From positions 310,001 to 374,000 of the forward strand of contig CM056574.1 in NCBI GenBank assembly GCA_029721435.1: 64,000 nt of DNA. The letters are read 5' to 3'. The position numbers were made by a program, and so were the translations under genes. The notes below the pieces were generated by a model. The model saw only the letters and a program-made list of their open reading frames with translations, did not search any database and was not told the origin of the DNA. Source of the stretch: Gymnothorax reevesii (taxonomy: Eukaryota > Chordata > Actinopteri > Anguilliformes > Muraenidae). Shown one piece after another: positions 1 through 10,357 of the stretch (position 1 is the first letter of the stretch; the number at the start of each line of letters is the position of its first letter).

Positions 1-73
1 GCGTCGCGAGAGGGCCCAGGTTAATGGAAACCATAAAACAAACAGCTTCGTCCCTTACGGAGTTTTACCAAGT

Positions 74-982
74 TTGGGTGAGATTGTGCGCCCCTCTGCC
101 TGGCTGGCTGGACAGAGCATTGCGGAAGGGGTATGCTTTGCAGTTCCAGTGTTGTCCACCCCCATTCAAGGGAATTGTGAGGACAAGGCTCCCCAATTCC
201 ACTCTGAAGGAGGTCCAGGTGGAAGTGAACTCGCTCCTACAGAAGGGGGCGGTAGTGGCGGTCCCTCTGCCAGAAGCTCGAGCAGGGTTTATTCCCCGTA
301 TTTTCTGATCCCCAGAAAGTCAGGAGGTCTCAGACCTATTTTGGATCTACGGGAGCTGAACACTCACATTGCACGCAGACCATTCCGGATGCTGACGGTG
401 AAGTCTCTGCTGGAATGTGTCAGACTTGGCGATTGGATGACGTCAATAGACCTGAAGGATGCCTATTTTCATGTCCCAATTCTCCCGCGCCATCAGAAGT
501 ACCTGCGCTTTGCAGTGGAAAATCAAAGTTTCCAATTTTGCCGCCTCCCGTTTGGGTATTCCCTGGCACCTCGGACCTTCTCCAAATGCGTGGAGGCAGC
601 GTTAGAGCCAGTCCGGGAAGGGATACGGATCCTGACTTATCTGGACGATTGGCTGATCCTAGCCCACTTCGAGCAGATGGTAACCAACCACATGGCGCTG
701 GTAATGCAGCATATTACTCAGCTGGGGTTTACCATCAATTACGACAGGAGCACCTTGCAGCCCAGTCAAACAGCGCTGTATCTAGGGCTGCAATTGGACG
801 TGCGGTCAATGACTGAATGTCTGTCTGGGGACAGAATAGAGGCGATTCTGTCCCAGACCCAAGACATTCTAGATGCAGTATCAGTGCTAGCAATAAGGGT
901 CATGTTGTTGCTGGGAATGATGGCTGCTGCTCATTCAGTAGTCCGCCTGGGGCTTCTGCACATGCGAGACCTGCAGCGCTGA
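74..982 (+). CDS. DIRS reverse transcriptase (partial)
   Basis: Copies element RNA into DNA. From about residue 80 the product reads as a DIRS-type RT: SGGLRPILDLRELN, then MTSIDLKDAYFHVPI (palm motif A), LPFGYSLAPRTFSKC, and the catalytic box LTYLDDWLILA, which is the DIRS variant of YxDD. The first ~75 residues do not look like RT; the real protein is probably read in from another frame upstream, so the ATG at 74 is not a trusted start. The frame stops at 980-982 as the RNase H region begins, consistent with a frameshift. Length of the RT core (about 220 aa) is normal. Confidence 0.85.
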   Translation: MGEIVRPSAWLAGQSIAEGVCFAVPVLSTPIQGNCEDKAPQFHSEGGPGGSELAPTEGGGSGGPSARSSSRVYSPYFLIPRKSGGLRPILDLRELNTHIARRPFRMLTVKSLLECVRLGDWMTSIDLKDAYFHVPILPRHQKYLRFAVENQSFQFCRLPFGYSLAPRTFSKCVEAALEPVREGIRILTYLDDWLILAHFEQMVTNHMALVMQHITQLGFTINYDRSTLQPSQTALYLGLQLDVRSMTECLSGDRIEAILSQTQDILDAVSVLAIRVMLLLGMMAAAHSVVRLGLLHMRDLQR

Positions 983-1730
983 TTCATACGCCTTTGTCTG
1001 GACCTAAGGCGGGACCAACAGTGTATGCTCCACATACCAATGCGAATGCGACGGGCACTGACATTCTGGGCCTCACCCATCCGACTCCGAGAGGGGGTTC
1101 AGATGGGGAGTGTGGCACACTACATCTAGTTATTCACAGATGCGTCCACAGTAGTGGCCTATCTCAACAGGCAGGGGGGCGTCAGGTCGATAGCCCTACA
1201 CAGGTTAGCCGCGGCAATTCTAATCTGGGCGAACCGCCACCTATGCTCTCTGAAAGCCCGGCATGTTCCAGGCATCCTCAATACCCGAGCAGACGGGCTA
1301 TCCAGGGGAGCCCTGCTCGAGGAGGATTGGAGCCTCTCGCTGACAACGGCAGAGCAGATTTGGGAACTGTTTGGTCGACCATTAGCGGATTTGTTCGCAA
1401 GCGAGGAGAATGCCTTGTGCCCTCTTTGGTTCTCATTGAGACCCACCGACGACCCTCCCCAGGGGGTGGATGCGTTGGCTCATCCAGTATAGCCCGCCGG
1501 CCTGCTTTATGCATTCCCACCCCGGCAGCTACTGATGCCATTACTCCGCAGGGTACGGGAGCAGCTGCTATCCATGATTGTGGTAGCACCGATGAGGCCG
1601 AACGCCATGTGGTTCCCAGATCTTATCCAGCTGGCCGCGGCAGGCCTGTGGCAGATTCTGGACCTTCCCTCGACCATGAGGCAGGCGTCAGATGCCACTC
1701 TCGCCCCCCCCCATGGTCTGGAGATTGAAA
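983..1730 (+). pseudogene. DIRS RNase H and linker region, frameshifted
   Basis: Continuation of the DIRS pol polyprotein in broken frames. The stretch 1154-1492 encodes AYLNRQGG followed by KARHVPGILNTRADGLSR, matching the C-terminal half of the DIRS RNase H, where a histidine is followed by N-x-x-AD. A second frame at 1535-1730 encodes PLLRRVREQLLSMIVVAP, the conserved linker between RNase H and recombinase in DIRS elements. The frames of 74-982, 1154-1492 and 1535-1894 do not join without indels, so I call this decayed. Confidence 0.7.
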
Positions 1731-1865
1731 GGGTGAAATTGAGTGAATTTCACTCAATGTGCACGGGCCCCATCTACATCCAAGGCTTATGCGGCCCGCT
1801 GGCAGATGTTTACGAACTAGTGTCACGCGAGAGGCCTAGACCCACGTTCATGCCCCCTTCAGGGG

Positions 1866-2771
1866 GTGTTGGATTTCCTGCAGGCTCTCTTTGAGGGGGG
1901 CCGTGCAGCTTCCACCCTGGGGGTATTTGCTGCGGCAGTAGCGGGAGCATGCGATGGGTTTGACCGCTTCAAGGCCAGAAATCACCCCCTAATAAAGCGG
2001 TTTTTGAGAGGAGCTCTCAAAATTAGGCCCCCGGTACACCGCGAAATTCCGCAATGGGACCTGGACACGGTGTTGGGAGGCCTGGCTGGACCACCTTTTG
2101 AGCCTCTGGACCAAGCAGACCTGCACTTGGTGTCTATTAAGACAGCCCTCCTCTTGGCTTTGGCGTCAGCCAGGAGGGTAAGTGAACTGAGTGCCCTCCT
2201 CTCTGTGCACCTGCCTTGTCTGACCCTAAGACAGGACCTAGGGTCAGTGGAGCTGTGTCCAAACCCTTCATTCCGGCCGAAGGTCATAACCACTGCCTTT
2301 AAATCATCAGTCCTTCGACTACAGGCCCTCTGCCCACCTCCTCATGCCACCAGCGAGCAGGAAAAGATGCACAGGCTGTGCCCAGTACACGCGCTCAGTG
2401 TTTACCTGGAGCGAATCGCGAGCCTCAGGAAGGGGGATCAGCTGTTTGTGAGTTATTGTAGGCAATTGCAAGGGACCCATTTGTCAACACAATGCCTCGC
2501 CCACAGGATTTGTGATGCGATCTGCAGGGCCTATTCAGCAGCAGGTCTGGTGGCCCCGGCAGGACTGACCGCACACTCCACACGGGGGATTGCTTCCTCT
2601 ACGGCACTACTTACGGGCGTGTCGGTAGAGGAAATTTGCAGGGCAGCCTCTTGGTCATCGACATCTACTTTTGCGCGATCATATCTCAAGGATATGACAG
2701 CTGACTCAGTGGCGCAATTAGTCTTGGGAACCCTACCGGAGAGTCCCCTTCCAGCGCTAACTAGCAGTTGA
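1866..2771 (+). CDS. DIRS tyrosine recombinase
   Basis: Integrates the circular cDNA by site-specific recombination. About 300 aa, uninterrupted. The catalytic arginine is in ALASARRVSELSAL, the H-x-x-R pair in TAHSTRGIASS, and the nucleophilic tyrosine probably in FARSYLKDM near the C-terminus. Spacing fits the phage-integrase fold. The ATG at 1866 is simply the first in the frame; homology starts slightly downstream, and the true protein may begin in the overlapping frame at 1535. The stop at 2769-2771 is followed by non-coding terminal sequence, as in other DIRS elements. Confidence 0.85.
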   Translation: MLDFLQALFEGGRAASTLGVFAAAVAGACDGFDRFKARNHPLIKRFLRGALKIRPPVHREIPQWDLDTVLGGLAGPPFEPLDQADLHLVSIKTALLLALASARRVSELSALLSVHLPCLTLRQDLGSVELCPNPSFRPKVITTAFKSSVLRLQALCPPPHATSEQEKMHRLCPVHALSVYLERIASLRKGDQLFVSYCRQLQGTHLSTQCLAHRICDAICRAYSAAGLVAPAGLTAHSTRGIASSTALLTGVSVEEICRAASWSSTSTFARSYLKDMTADSVAQLVLGTLPESPLPALTSS

Positions 2772-3327
2772 CCGACCTGGGGCAAGGCATCCCGGGGGTG
2801 CCCCGCCCGCAGCTGTTAGGCGTGCCATGGGAAAGTGACATAGCCTCGCCCAAGCATTGGGGGGAGCGTGGGAGACCCCATTGGGGAGAGAGCCCCTTCC
2901 AGCAGTAGCTGTGGTTATGTTAGTCCCATGGTCTGGGTGTGGCACTCAGGTGTGCCTACCTTGGGGTATTAGGCCGACATGGGGGAACGCTATCAGGGGA
3001 AGTCCCCTTTTCAAGTAACGGCTGATGTTGGTGGTCCGCAGCCTGACGCAAGGCACTCTGGCGGTGCCCGCCCACAAGTGCGCACAACCCTGTTATTGGA
3101 ATGATAACGGTCAGGCCCTGCCATTTTCCCTGGGAGGGGCCTGATAAGGAGGGGTCCCTCCCAGCGCCGGTAATGGTTTGGGTGCTACTTTGCCACCACC
3201 TGGGGCGGGTACGCAGGCTGGTGGTGTGCGCCCCAGGGTGTGGACAGGTTTTGCTTGGTTGCGAGAGGATCTGCGTGGCCAGGGTCCACCTGGGGTACAT
3301 CCATCCCTAACGACCTTTGCATTAGGT

Positions 3328-3672
3328 GTAACCAATTGCGAAGCCCGTTAGAGGGCAGAGCACGTACGAAATAGAACTAATAGTTACCCTGGATGTAACT
3401 CCAGTTCTATGAGTACGTGCGTAGCCCTCTAACAACCTGCTCAGGTGGCCTCAAGTATGGGATGCTGAGTTTCAAAGGAAGACGAGCACTGGCAACACCG
3501 GGGCTTTATGGGAGGTGAGTATGCTACCCCCTCCTATGGAGCAGGTGAGTTCAATTTTCTTTCTCAGGCGCCGAGGCGAAGCCTCGTAGGGGTAACCAAT
3601 AGCAAAGCCCGTTAGAGGGCTACGTACGCACTCATAGAATTGGATTTTCATCCAGGGTAACTATTAGTTCTA
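3328..3672. repeat. DIRS terminal repeat block with 62-bp inverted arms
   Basis: Positions 3372-3433 and 3611-3672 are 62-bp reverse complements with few mismatches (core TAGAACTAATAGTTACCCTG). A second, direct pair surrounds them: GTAACCAATTGCGAAGCCCG at 3328 and a near-identical copy at 3592, both followed by GTTAGAGGGC. This split arrangement of inverted termini and internal complementary regions is how DIRS elements rebuild their ends during replication, and it fixes the right edge of the element near 3672. Confidence 0.75.
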
Positions 3673-4452
3673 CATATCCCCTAGGGGGCAGCACCCTCCC
3701 AACAGCGCGGCACTTCAGGATAAAAACCGATACAGAAAGGGTGCAAGTGGAAGAAACCAAATCTTCACTGTTACACTTGCACTTTTGGTACTTAAGTATA
3801 TTTTTCACAAAAGGTTTTGGTACTTAAGTAAATTTAATGTTAGTTACTTTAAGACTTTTACTCAAATAATTTTCTTATGGGTGACTTCAACTTTTACCAA
3901 ACTAACTTTCAGTCATGGTACTTTTACTTTTGCTTAGTTGTTTTTATTTTTACAGTGTTTTATACATATCTGGATAAACCTGCTTTAATTTCAGACACTC
4001 TAGACCAAAGAATATTGTTCACAAAACGCAGATTTTTTTTTTTTTTTGCTGCTGCTGCCTGTCCTTCGTGAACAGAGAAAAGATGTATGTAATTATTTAT
4101 ATTTGCACTTTACCTGATGATTTCAAAAACTTGACTTGAATTTTTGTTTTTCTTTTGTCCACAAGAAGCCTAACGTGCAGCAAAGATTATTAAAACATTT
4201 TTTGAAGAAGCATTAATCTTTATTTTTATTGTTTGTTAGCACATGGCTAAAATGACCAAGCTAAATTGAAAAGCTAATACCTTAATCACTGTTGCCCTGT
4301 GCGAGTCAATCTGACTAGTCAATTAATCTTTTCAAAAATCATTGACGAATCGAGTGTACGCTGGCGCGCTTGTTGGCTGCCGCTGCTCACCGGTCTGCTG
4401 TTTGTTTGTTTTTGGTTGATATCTCTGCGACCTCCGCACTGCGTCGCATCTC
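3673..4452. repeat. AT-rich spacer with hAT-like terminal scrap
   Basis: No gene. At 3777-3925 the sequence is rich in GTACTTAAGTA, ACTTTTACTC and ACTTTTACTTTTGC strings, the look of the ends of fish hAT elements of the Tol2 group; TTTTGGTACTTAAGTA occurs twice (about 3783 and 3815). No transposase or 8-bp target duplication was found, so this is a weak call. The rest holds a T tract (4031-4046) and otherwise unassigned sequence up to the L2 LINE. Confidence 0.3.
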
Positions 4453-5574
4453 ATGATGAAATTGTCGTACTCTACAATTGACCTGCTGAATTTTAACTCC
4501 TCCTCTCCCCGTCTGCCGGCTGGTGTAGACAGACTATCTGTCACGCTGGGCATCACTCGTCAGCTGCCCTGCTATGTGCACCGGGGTTGCCGTCGCAAAT
4601 TTATCAGGCATTGCTCTTTTAACGGCGCCATCCCCAGCCTCCTCTCTACTTGTTCGTTGATAAGGCGACGTGCAGAGGCTGGCATACACATAAAATATCT
4701 CATTCTGCTCCCGTCGCCCTCCACTGCTACTCAAGCGGTCCCCATTCCAGTTCATTGGACTTCTCGCCCCCCTGTCAAAATTCGGCACTCAAGTAATGGA
4801 ACGAACTTCGCAAATCTTTGCTCATTAAGCTTTTATGGGACTATCTCATCTAAACGGATATTACAGCCATCACCGGTTAGATTTGCTCTAATAAACGCTA
4901 GATCTGTAGCAAATAAGACCTTTATCCACAATGATTTTATTACATCCCAAAAGCTGGACTTTCTTTTTTTTATAACTGAAACATGGCTTAGGGTTGGTGG
5001 TTTGTCCTCCTTTGTTGAATTATGTCCTCCCCACTGTGGTTTTTTAAGCTCTCCTTGGGTTTCAGGTCGTGGTGGTGGTCTGGCAACAGTGTTTAATAAG
5101 TCAAACGAGTGTAGGCCTCTGCCCACTCAAACTTACTCTGCTTTTGAAGCTCAGCTGTTACTGTTAAATGCACACTCCCCAATTTTATGTGCTCTGGTGT
5201 ATAGACTCCCTAAAGCCACTTCCAGTTTCTCACAAGAGTTTTCTGACCTCCTGTCGTTTATGGCTTCTCGCTCAGAGAAATTACTGATTTTGGGAGATTT
5301 CAACATTCACATTTGCTGTCCCACCAAGCCGATGGTGAATGGACTTTTAAATCTGATTGATTCTTTCAATCTAACTCAGTCAATCTCTGGCCCTACACAT
5401 CTGAGGGGTCACACACTGGACCTAGTCCTGTCGCAGGGTCTTTGTATTTCATATGTGGATATCACTAACACTGCTGTGTCTGACTATTTCTTGATAGAGT
5501 ATGAGTATTGTTGGCCATCCCCCCCCCCCCCCCCCCCGCCTCCGCCTCAACCCTATTGCCAGCCCGCTGCTTAA
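4453..5574 (+). pseudogene. L2 AP-endonuclease (copy A)
   Basis: The nicking domain of ORF2. From about residue 140: VRFALINARSVANKTF, FFITETWLRVGG, GRGGGLATVF, ALVYRLPKA, ILGDFNIHICC, GHTLDLVLSQG, all landmarks of the L2/CR1 endonuclease. The usual catalytic S-D-H near the end reads VSDYFLIEYE here, so the histidine is replaced by tyrosine, consistent with decay. The frame then runs into a C homopolymer (5520-5537) and stops. The first 130 residues are the poorly conserved N-terminal region; the ATG is not a reliable start. Confidence 0.75.
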
Positions 5575-6214
5575 ATTCTGCCACAGCCACACATTTCTGC
5601 GACCTCTTTGAGCAACCTCTTCCCTCTCTCCCCCACTGTCATCCGCCTGAATATTTTTCCAGTTCTGACATAGAAGAACTGGTCTCTCTTCTTAATTAGT
5701 CTTGCTCCCATACCTTGGATCAGGCAGCCCCCTTAAAATTAAAAATTGCCGAAGACCATTATCTCCACACCCTGGCAAAATGACTCCACTCGCACCCTCC
5801 GTCGAGCCTGTAGAAGGGCTGAGCGAAAGTGGAAACAAGAAAAACTCCAAGTCACCTTTGAAATCTTCCAACAGCATTTAAAGCTTTATCAGCTCTGTCT
5901 TAAGGAAGCAAAGGCTGATTATTTTGCTCAGTTATTAACACCCAGGCCCACAGGCCTAGGGTACTCTTAAAAACGATAAATTCATTTCTTAACCCTACTG
6001 TAAATCCTGCTGACACATCAATTGCTTGTGAGGAATTTTTAGAATTCTTCATTGAAAAAATTGACAAAATCAGACTGAGTATCTCAACTGTAAACTCTGC
6101 TCCACCACAGACTCTTGAACCAATCAGCCCCTTTCAGTTGTTCTGTCCGGTCTTCTCCTCTCAGCTGACAGATATTGTGTCTCATTTGAAGCTTCCTCTT
6201 GCCCCTCTGACATC

Positions 6215-7249
6215 ATGCCCTCTCGACTTTTTAAGGAAGTTTTTAGTATACTCTGTCCCATCATACTAGCTATTATAAACTGCTCCTTATCTTATGGTAT
6301 TGTCCCCTCTAGCTTTAAGCATGCCATAGTCCAGTCTCTGTTAAAAAAGCCCAGTCTGGACCCCAATGACCCCAAAAACTTTAGACCCATCTCTAAGCTA
6401 CCATTTATCTCTAAGATATTAGAAAAAGTGGTTTTCCTGTAGCTTTCCTCCCACCTAAACAATTTCAACATTTTGGATAAGTTTCAGTCAGGTTTCAGAG
6501 CCCTTCACACCACAGAGTCTGCCTTACTTAAAGTGTATGATGACATCTTGCTCACCGTAGACTCTGGTTCATGTGCCATCCTTCTCCTTCTTGACCTTAG
6601 CGCTGCATTTGACACTATAGACAACAATATTCTGTTGGCACGCCTACACGACAAAGTATGCCTGCGAGGCCCAGTCCTGAACTGGTTTAGGTCCTATTTG
6701 GAGGACAGAACCTTTTGTGTCAAAGTAGGTAGCCAGTCTTCCTCCACTGCTGCAAGTAAATATGGTATCCCTCAAGGATCCATTTTAGGCCCCCCGCTCT
6801 TGTCCCTTTACATGCTGCCCCTGGGCTCTATACTCCAGAAGCATAACATCCAATATCACTGCTATGCTGACGACACACAGCTTTACCTGACCTTCACTCC
6901 AAATTGCACTTCCACCCTTAATAAACTGTTTAGTTGTCTTGAGGACATCAAATCCTGGATGGCATGCAACTTTTTGCAACTAAATGAAAGAAAAACTGAA
7001 ATAATTTTATTTGTCTCCCTCTCCTCCATTGCCAGCCTTGGCAATGCAATTGGTCCTCTTTCGCCAAACCTACATAGCCTAGTAAAAAATCTGGGCGTTC
7101 ATCTAGACAGCTCCTTAAAATTTAACCAGCAAGTCAGTAGCGTGGTTAAAGGCAGCCTCTATCACTTAAGAACCACAGCCAAGCTGAAACCCATTCTGTC
7201 CTCGGCTGATGTCGAAACAGTGATCCATGCTTTCATCTCCTCCCGCTGA
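6215..7249 (+). pseudogene. L2 reverse transcriptase (copy A), interrupted
   Basis: Two adjoining frames encode the RT. 6215-6442 gives the fingers (LKHAIV-like segment, LLKKPSLDPNDPKNFRPISK, LPFISKILEKVVF). After an in-frame TAG (6440-6442) the second piece (6473-7249) reads FQSGFRALHTTESALLKV, LLLLDLSAAFDTIDN (motif A), YGIPQGSILGPPLL (motif B) and YHCYADDTQLYL (catalytic box). It ends AFISSR followed by TGA (7247-7249), where other L2s continue with L-D-Y. Thumb and C-terminus lie beyond the insertion at 11690-12000. Confidence 0.8.
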
Positions 7250-7251
7250 GA

Positions 7252-8820
7252 CTACAGAGACATAAGCGTCCTTGCAGGGATGTAGCGTTGGAACGTGTCT
7301 CTTAAATAGTTTGGTCCCATGCCATTTAAGGATTTAAAAGCAAGTAGCAAGGTTTTAAAATCAAATCTGTAATTCACAGGGAGCCAGTGCAAGGACTGCA
7401 GGATCGAGGAAATGTGTTCTGTTCTTTTTGTTTTAGTGAGAACCCTGGCTGCTGCATTCTGAATCAACTGGAGCTTTTTAATGGTGATCTTAGGAAGCCC
7501 TGTAAAGAGACCGTTGCAGTAATCAAGCCTACTAGAAATAAAAGCATAAATGAGCTTTTCAAGATCATTCTGTTGCATAAGATCACGCAATTTAGTGATG
7601 TTCTTGAGGTGATAAAATGCTGATTGTGTTACTGCTTTAATGTGGCTGTTAAAATTCAGATCCCTGTCAATGATCACACCAAGGTTTCTGACAGAAACTT
7701 TAGCTTTTAGCCACTTGGTTTCAAGAAGGTTAGCGACCTTAAGCCTTTGTTCTTTCTGACCAAATAGTATAACTTCTGTCTTGTCTGCATTCAATTGAAG
7801 GAAGTTACGAGTCATCCACTTATTAATTTGGTCAAGGCACTGACAGAGGGATTCAACAGGGTAAGATCATCTGGTGGCATGGCTAAATAAATCTGGGTGT
7901 CGTCTGCGTAACTGAGATAAGTGATTGAGTAATTCTTCATAACTTGTCCCAGGGGTAGCATGTAAAGGTTGAATAATAGGGGTCCTAGTATTGATCCCTG
8001 GGGGACTCCACAGGTCAGGGTTACTAGTGCTGAGGTACAGTTGCCAATAGTGACAAAAAAGCCTATCTGCTGCAGATATGACCTTAACCATTTGATGACC
8101 ATACTGGAGAGGCAAACCCAGTGTTCAAGTCTGTGTAGTAAAATATCGTGGCCAATTGCGTCGAACGCAGCACTGAGGTCCAGCAGCACCAAGACTGATA
8201 TTTTGCCTGCATCTGTATTAAGGCAGATATCATTAATAACCTTAATTAAGGCAGTTTCAGTGCTGTAACGTTCTCTGAAGCCTGACTGATAGTCATCAAA
8301 ACAACCATTTTCAGTCAGGAAAGTAGTTAGTTGGTTAAAAACTATTTTTTCAATGATTTTTCCAATAAAAGGCAGTTTAGATATGGGTCTGTAATTGTTT
8401 AGAACTGAAGCATCTAGGTTATTCTTTTTGAGCAGGGGCTTCACTGCTGCTGTTTTTAATGACTGAGGGAAAAGACCAGTCTGTAATGAAGTGTTGATGA
8501 TCTGAAGTACATCACCTTTTATAAGGTGAAAGACAGATTTAAAAAAGTTGGTGGGCAAGGTGTCTAGCCCTGATGTGGAGGAACTGAGCTTTTGCAGTTT
8601 TATCTAGGATGTCAAAGTCAATCAGATTAAATTCTGACAAGACGTTTGGGACTCTTCTCACTTTGTTGGGTAACTCAGGCTGTATAGTTAGCTGGGACTG
8701 AGATGCATGCAGTCTTATTTTATTGATTTTTATTGATTCATTGCAACTACTGACAGAGAGAACCTCAGGTGGTAGTTGTGGCGTGGGGTCCGTTAATTTC
8801 TCAACGGTGGAAAATAGCAC
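7252..8820 (-). pseudogene. L2 reverse transcriptase (copy B), 3' truncated
   Basis: Three abutting minus frames. 8820-8539 is the pre-RT linker. 8558-7812 is the RT core, with LKKNNLDASVLNNYRPISKL, LVLLDLSAAFDAIGHD (motif A), CGVPQGSILGPLLF (motif B) and YLSYADDTQIYLAM (catalytic box). 7815-7252 is the thumb and tail, with NLGVIIDRDLNF, AFISSRLDYCNGLFTGLP, LIQNAAARVLTKTKR and LQSLHWLPVNYRF, breaking off after RYIPARTLMSL. About 60-90 residues normally follow, so the 3' end is lost at the junction with copy A. Confidence 0.85.
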
Positions 8821-9172
8821 TCAGGCATTATTCAAATTTCAATTGATGGTGTTGGAGAAGTAAAGCTGCCTTCCTTTGCAGATTTCTAAACTGTACAGGG
8901 AAAGAGTCTGTTTATGGATTTGATGGTGAATATGAAGCTTGGATTTTCGCCATTTCCTTTCAGTTTTCCTGCACTCTCTCTTTAACTGTTTAACTGTTGG
9001 ATAGTTTTTCCAAGGAGCTTTTGGTTTATGACTGACTTTTTTAAGTTTCAATGGAGCAATGTTATCCATAATTTGCGTCATTTTTGAATTAAAATTGCTT
9101 ACTAGCTCATTAACAATCTGATAATTGACAGGGAGTTTGTGATAGAGCAGCTCAGAAAGAACTGCAGTGTTA

Positions 9173-10090
9173 TCAGTTACTAAAAGTCAAAGGCCTGTTA
9201 TGGATATAAGGAGACATACAGACATCAATAAAAACACAAAAATGATCAGACAGGGCCAAGTCCATTACATTGGTGGAGATGTTAAGTCCTTTTGCAATAA
9301 CAAGGTCAAGGGTATGACCGCGGGAGTGTGTTGGCCCATGTACATATTGTGTTAAGTTGAGTGCATCGATTAGTGCGAGAAATTCCTTGCCATAGGTATC
9401 GCTGGGATCATCCAGGTGTAGATTAAAATCCCCAGATATAATAATGTGGTCAAAGTCCAAGCAAATGACTGACAATAGTTCAGCAAACTCCTCCAAAAAG
9501 ACCTTAGCTGAGTGTTTAGGGGGTCTGTAGACAGTTAGAAGTAGGATGTTTGGAGAACCCCTGATAAGGGCACATAAATATTCAAAGGATGCATGGTTAT
9601 CAAATGACAGCTATTTAAAATGAAAGAGGGCTTTAAATATGTTCGCAATTCCACCACCTTTTCTGTTTGTGCAGGTGGCACACATAAAATTAAAATTAGG
9701 GGGGGGGGCAGATTCAGTTAGGGTGGCTACGCTTTTTCCTTCATCCAACCATGTTTCAGTAAGAAGCAGAAAATGGAGTTTATGTGTACAAATGAGCTCA
9801 TTGATTAAAAAGGACTTATTTGAGAGTGATCTGACATTCAGAGGAGCTAGTTTTATATTAGCAGAAGAGGGGGTGTTCACTGAGATAGTCTGAGGTTGTT
9901 TAGGAATAGGCCGAAGATTAGACTGATTAACTCCCAAGTGTACTCGACCTCTAATTATTTTATTCAATCTTGGACGGGAGAGTGTAGGGATAACCTGATT
10001 TAACGTGCGATATGTACCGAGGAGCCTTTGACCAACAGTCTGAATGGGACAGTAAAACGGTGAGAGAGAGGAAACCAATTTTGGACACAA
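9173..10090 (-). pseudogene. L2 AP-endonuclease (copy B)
   Basis: Two minus frames. 10090-9611 carries LAPLNVRSLSNKSFLINEL, LLLTETWLDEG and GGGIANIFKA; 9496-9173 carries IIISGDFNLHLDDPSD, LTQYVHGPTHSRGHTLDLVI and LSDHFCVFIDV. Here the catalytic S-D-H is kept, unlike copy A. A gap of about 115 bp in other frames separates the two pieces. Homology is clear to L2/CR1 ORF2 endonuclease. Confidence 0.8.
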
Positions 10091-10357
10091 GGGGGAGCTG
10101 ACGCTGGGAACAGGTGTGTACTCGGGAGGAGAGGGAGAGTTTGGAGAATGTGAGTCAGGTCTAAATAGTCACTCACGTGGAGTTGATTGTACCGCATGTT
10201 GAATGTTAGCAGCGAGCATATGTGAGCCTAATTTGTTTGGGTGGACGCCGTCTCTGTTAAAAAGTGTATAACGATTCCAGAAGAGGTTAAAATTGTCGAT
10301 AAAAACCACATGGTGAGCTCTACATGTGTGCTGCAGCCAGGTGTGGAGACTAAGGAG

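Larger units (their letters stand above)
1..3672 (+). mobile_element. DIRS-type (tyrosine recombinase) retrotransposon, 5' end outside window
   Basis: The order reverse transcriptase, RNase H, tyrosine recombinase, followed by a block of inverted and direct terminal repeats, is diagnostic of DIRS elements, which integrate with a phage-like recombinase instead of a DDE integrase. Seen here: RT with a YLDD box (74-982), RNase H-like pieces (about 1000-1700), recombinase with R, H-x-x-R and Y residues (1866-2771), then about 560 bp of GC-rich non-coding sequence and a repeat block at 3328-3672. The gag-like region and left terminus are beyond position 1. The three coding blocks lie in different frames, so the copy is probably dead or needs frameshifting. 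No DDE integrase and no ordinary LTR are present. Confidence 0.88.
4453..7255 (+). mobile_element. L2-clade LINE, copy A, 5' portion
   Basis: Non-LTR retrotransposon carrying an AP endonuclease and an L2-type RT. Its 3' part resumes at about 11690, after a second L2 inserted in antisense. The left part ends at an A-F-I-S-S-R motif followed by codons for D and Y (7250-7255); the right part resumes just before LHWLP. About 120 bp of copy A between these points appears to be missing. Frames are broken by several stops and indels, so the copy is dead. Confidence 0.85.

Noticed and set aside
817..1728. 303-aa plus-strand ORF overlapping the DIRS RNase H region
   Set aside because: Wrong frame for RT, RNase H or recombinase; low-complexity proline/glycine/serine product without similarity.
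2956..3335. Overlapping ORFs in the GC-rich DIRS 3' region
   Set aside because: DIRS elements have no gene after the recombinase there; the ORFs reflect high GC content.
7387..9893. Plus-strand ORFs within the copy B L2 region
   Set aside because: All are shadows of minus-strand L2 ORF2; none shows domain similarity.
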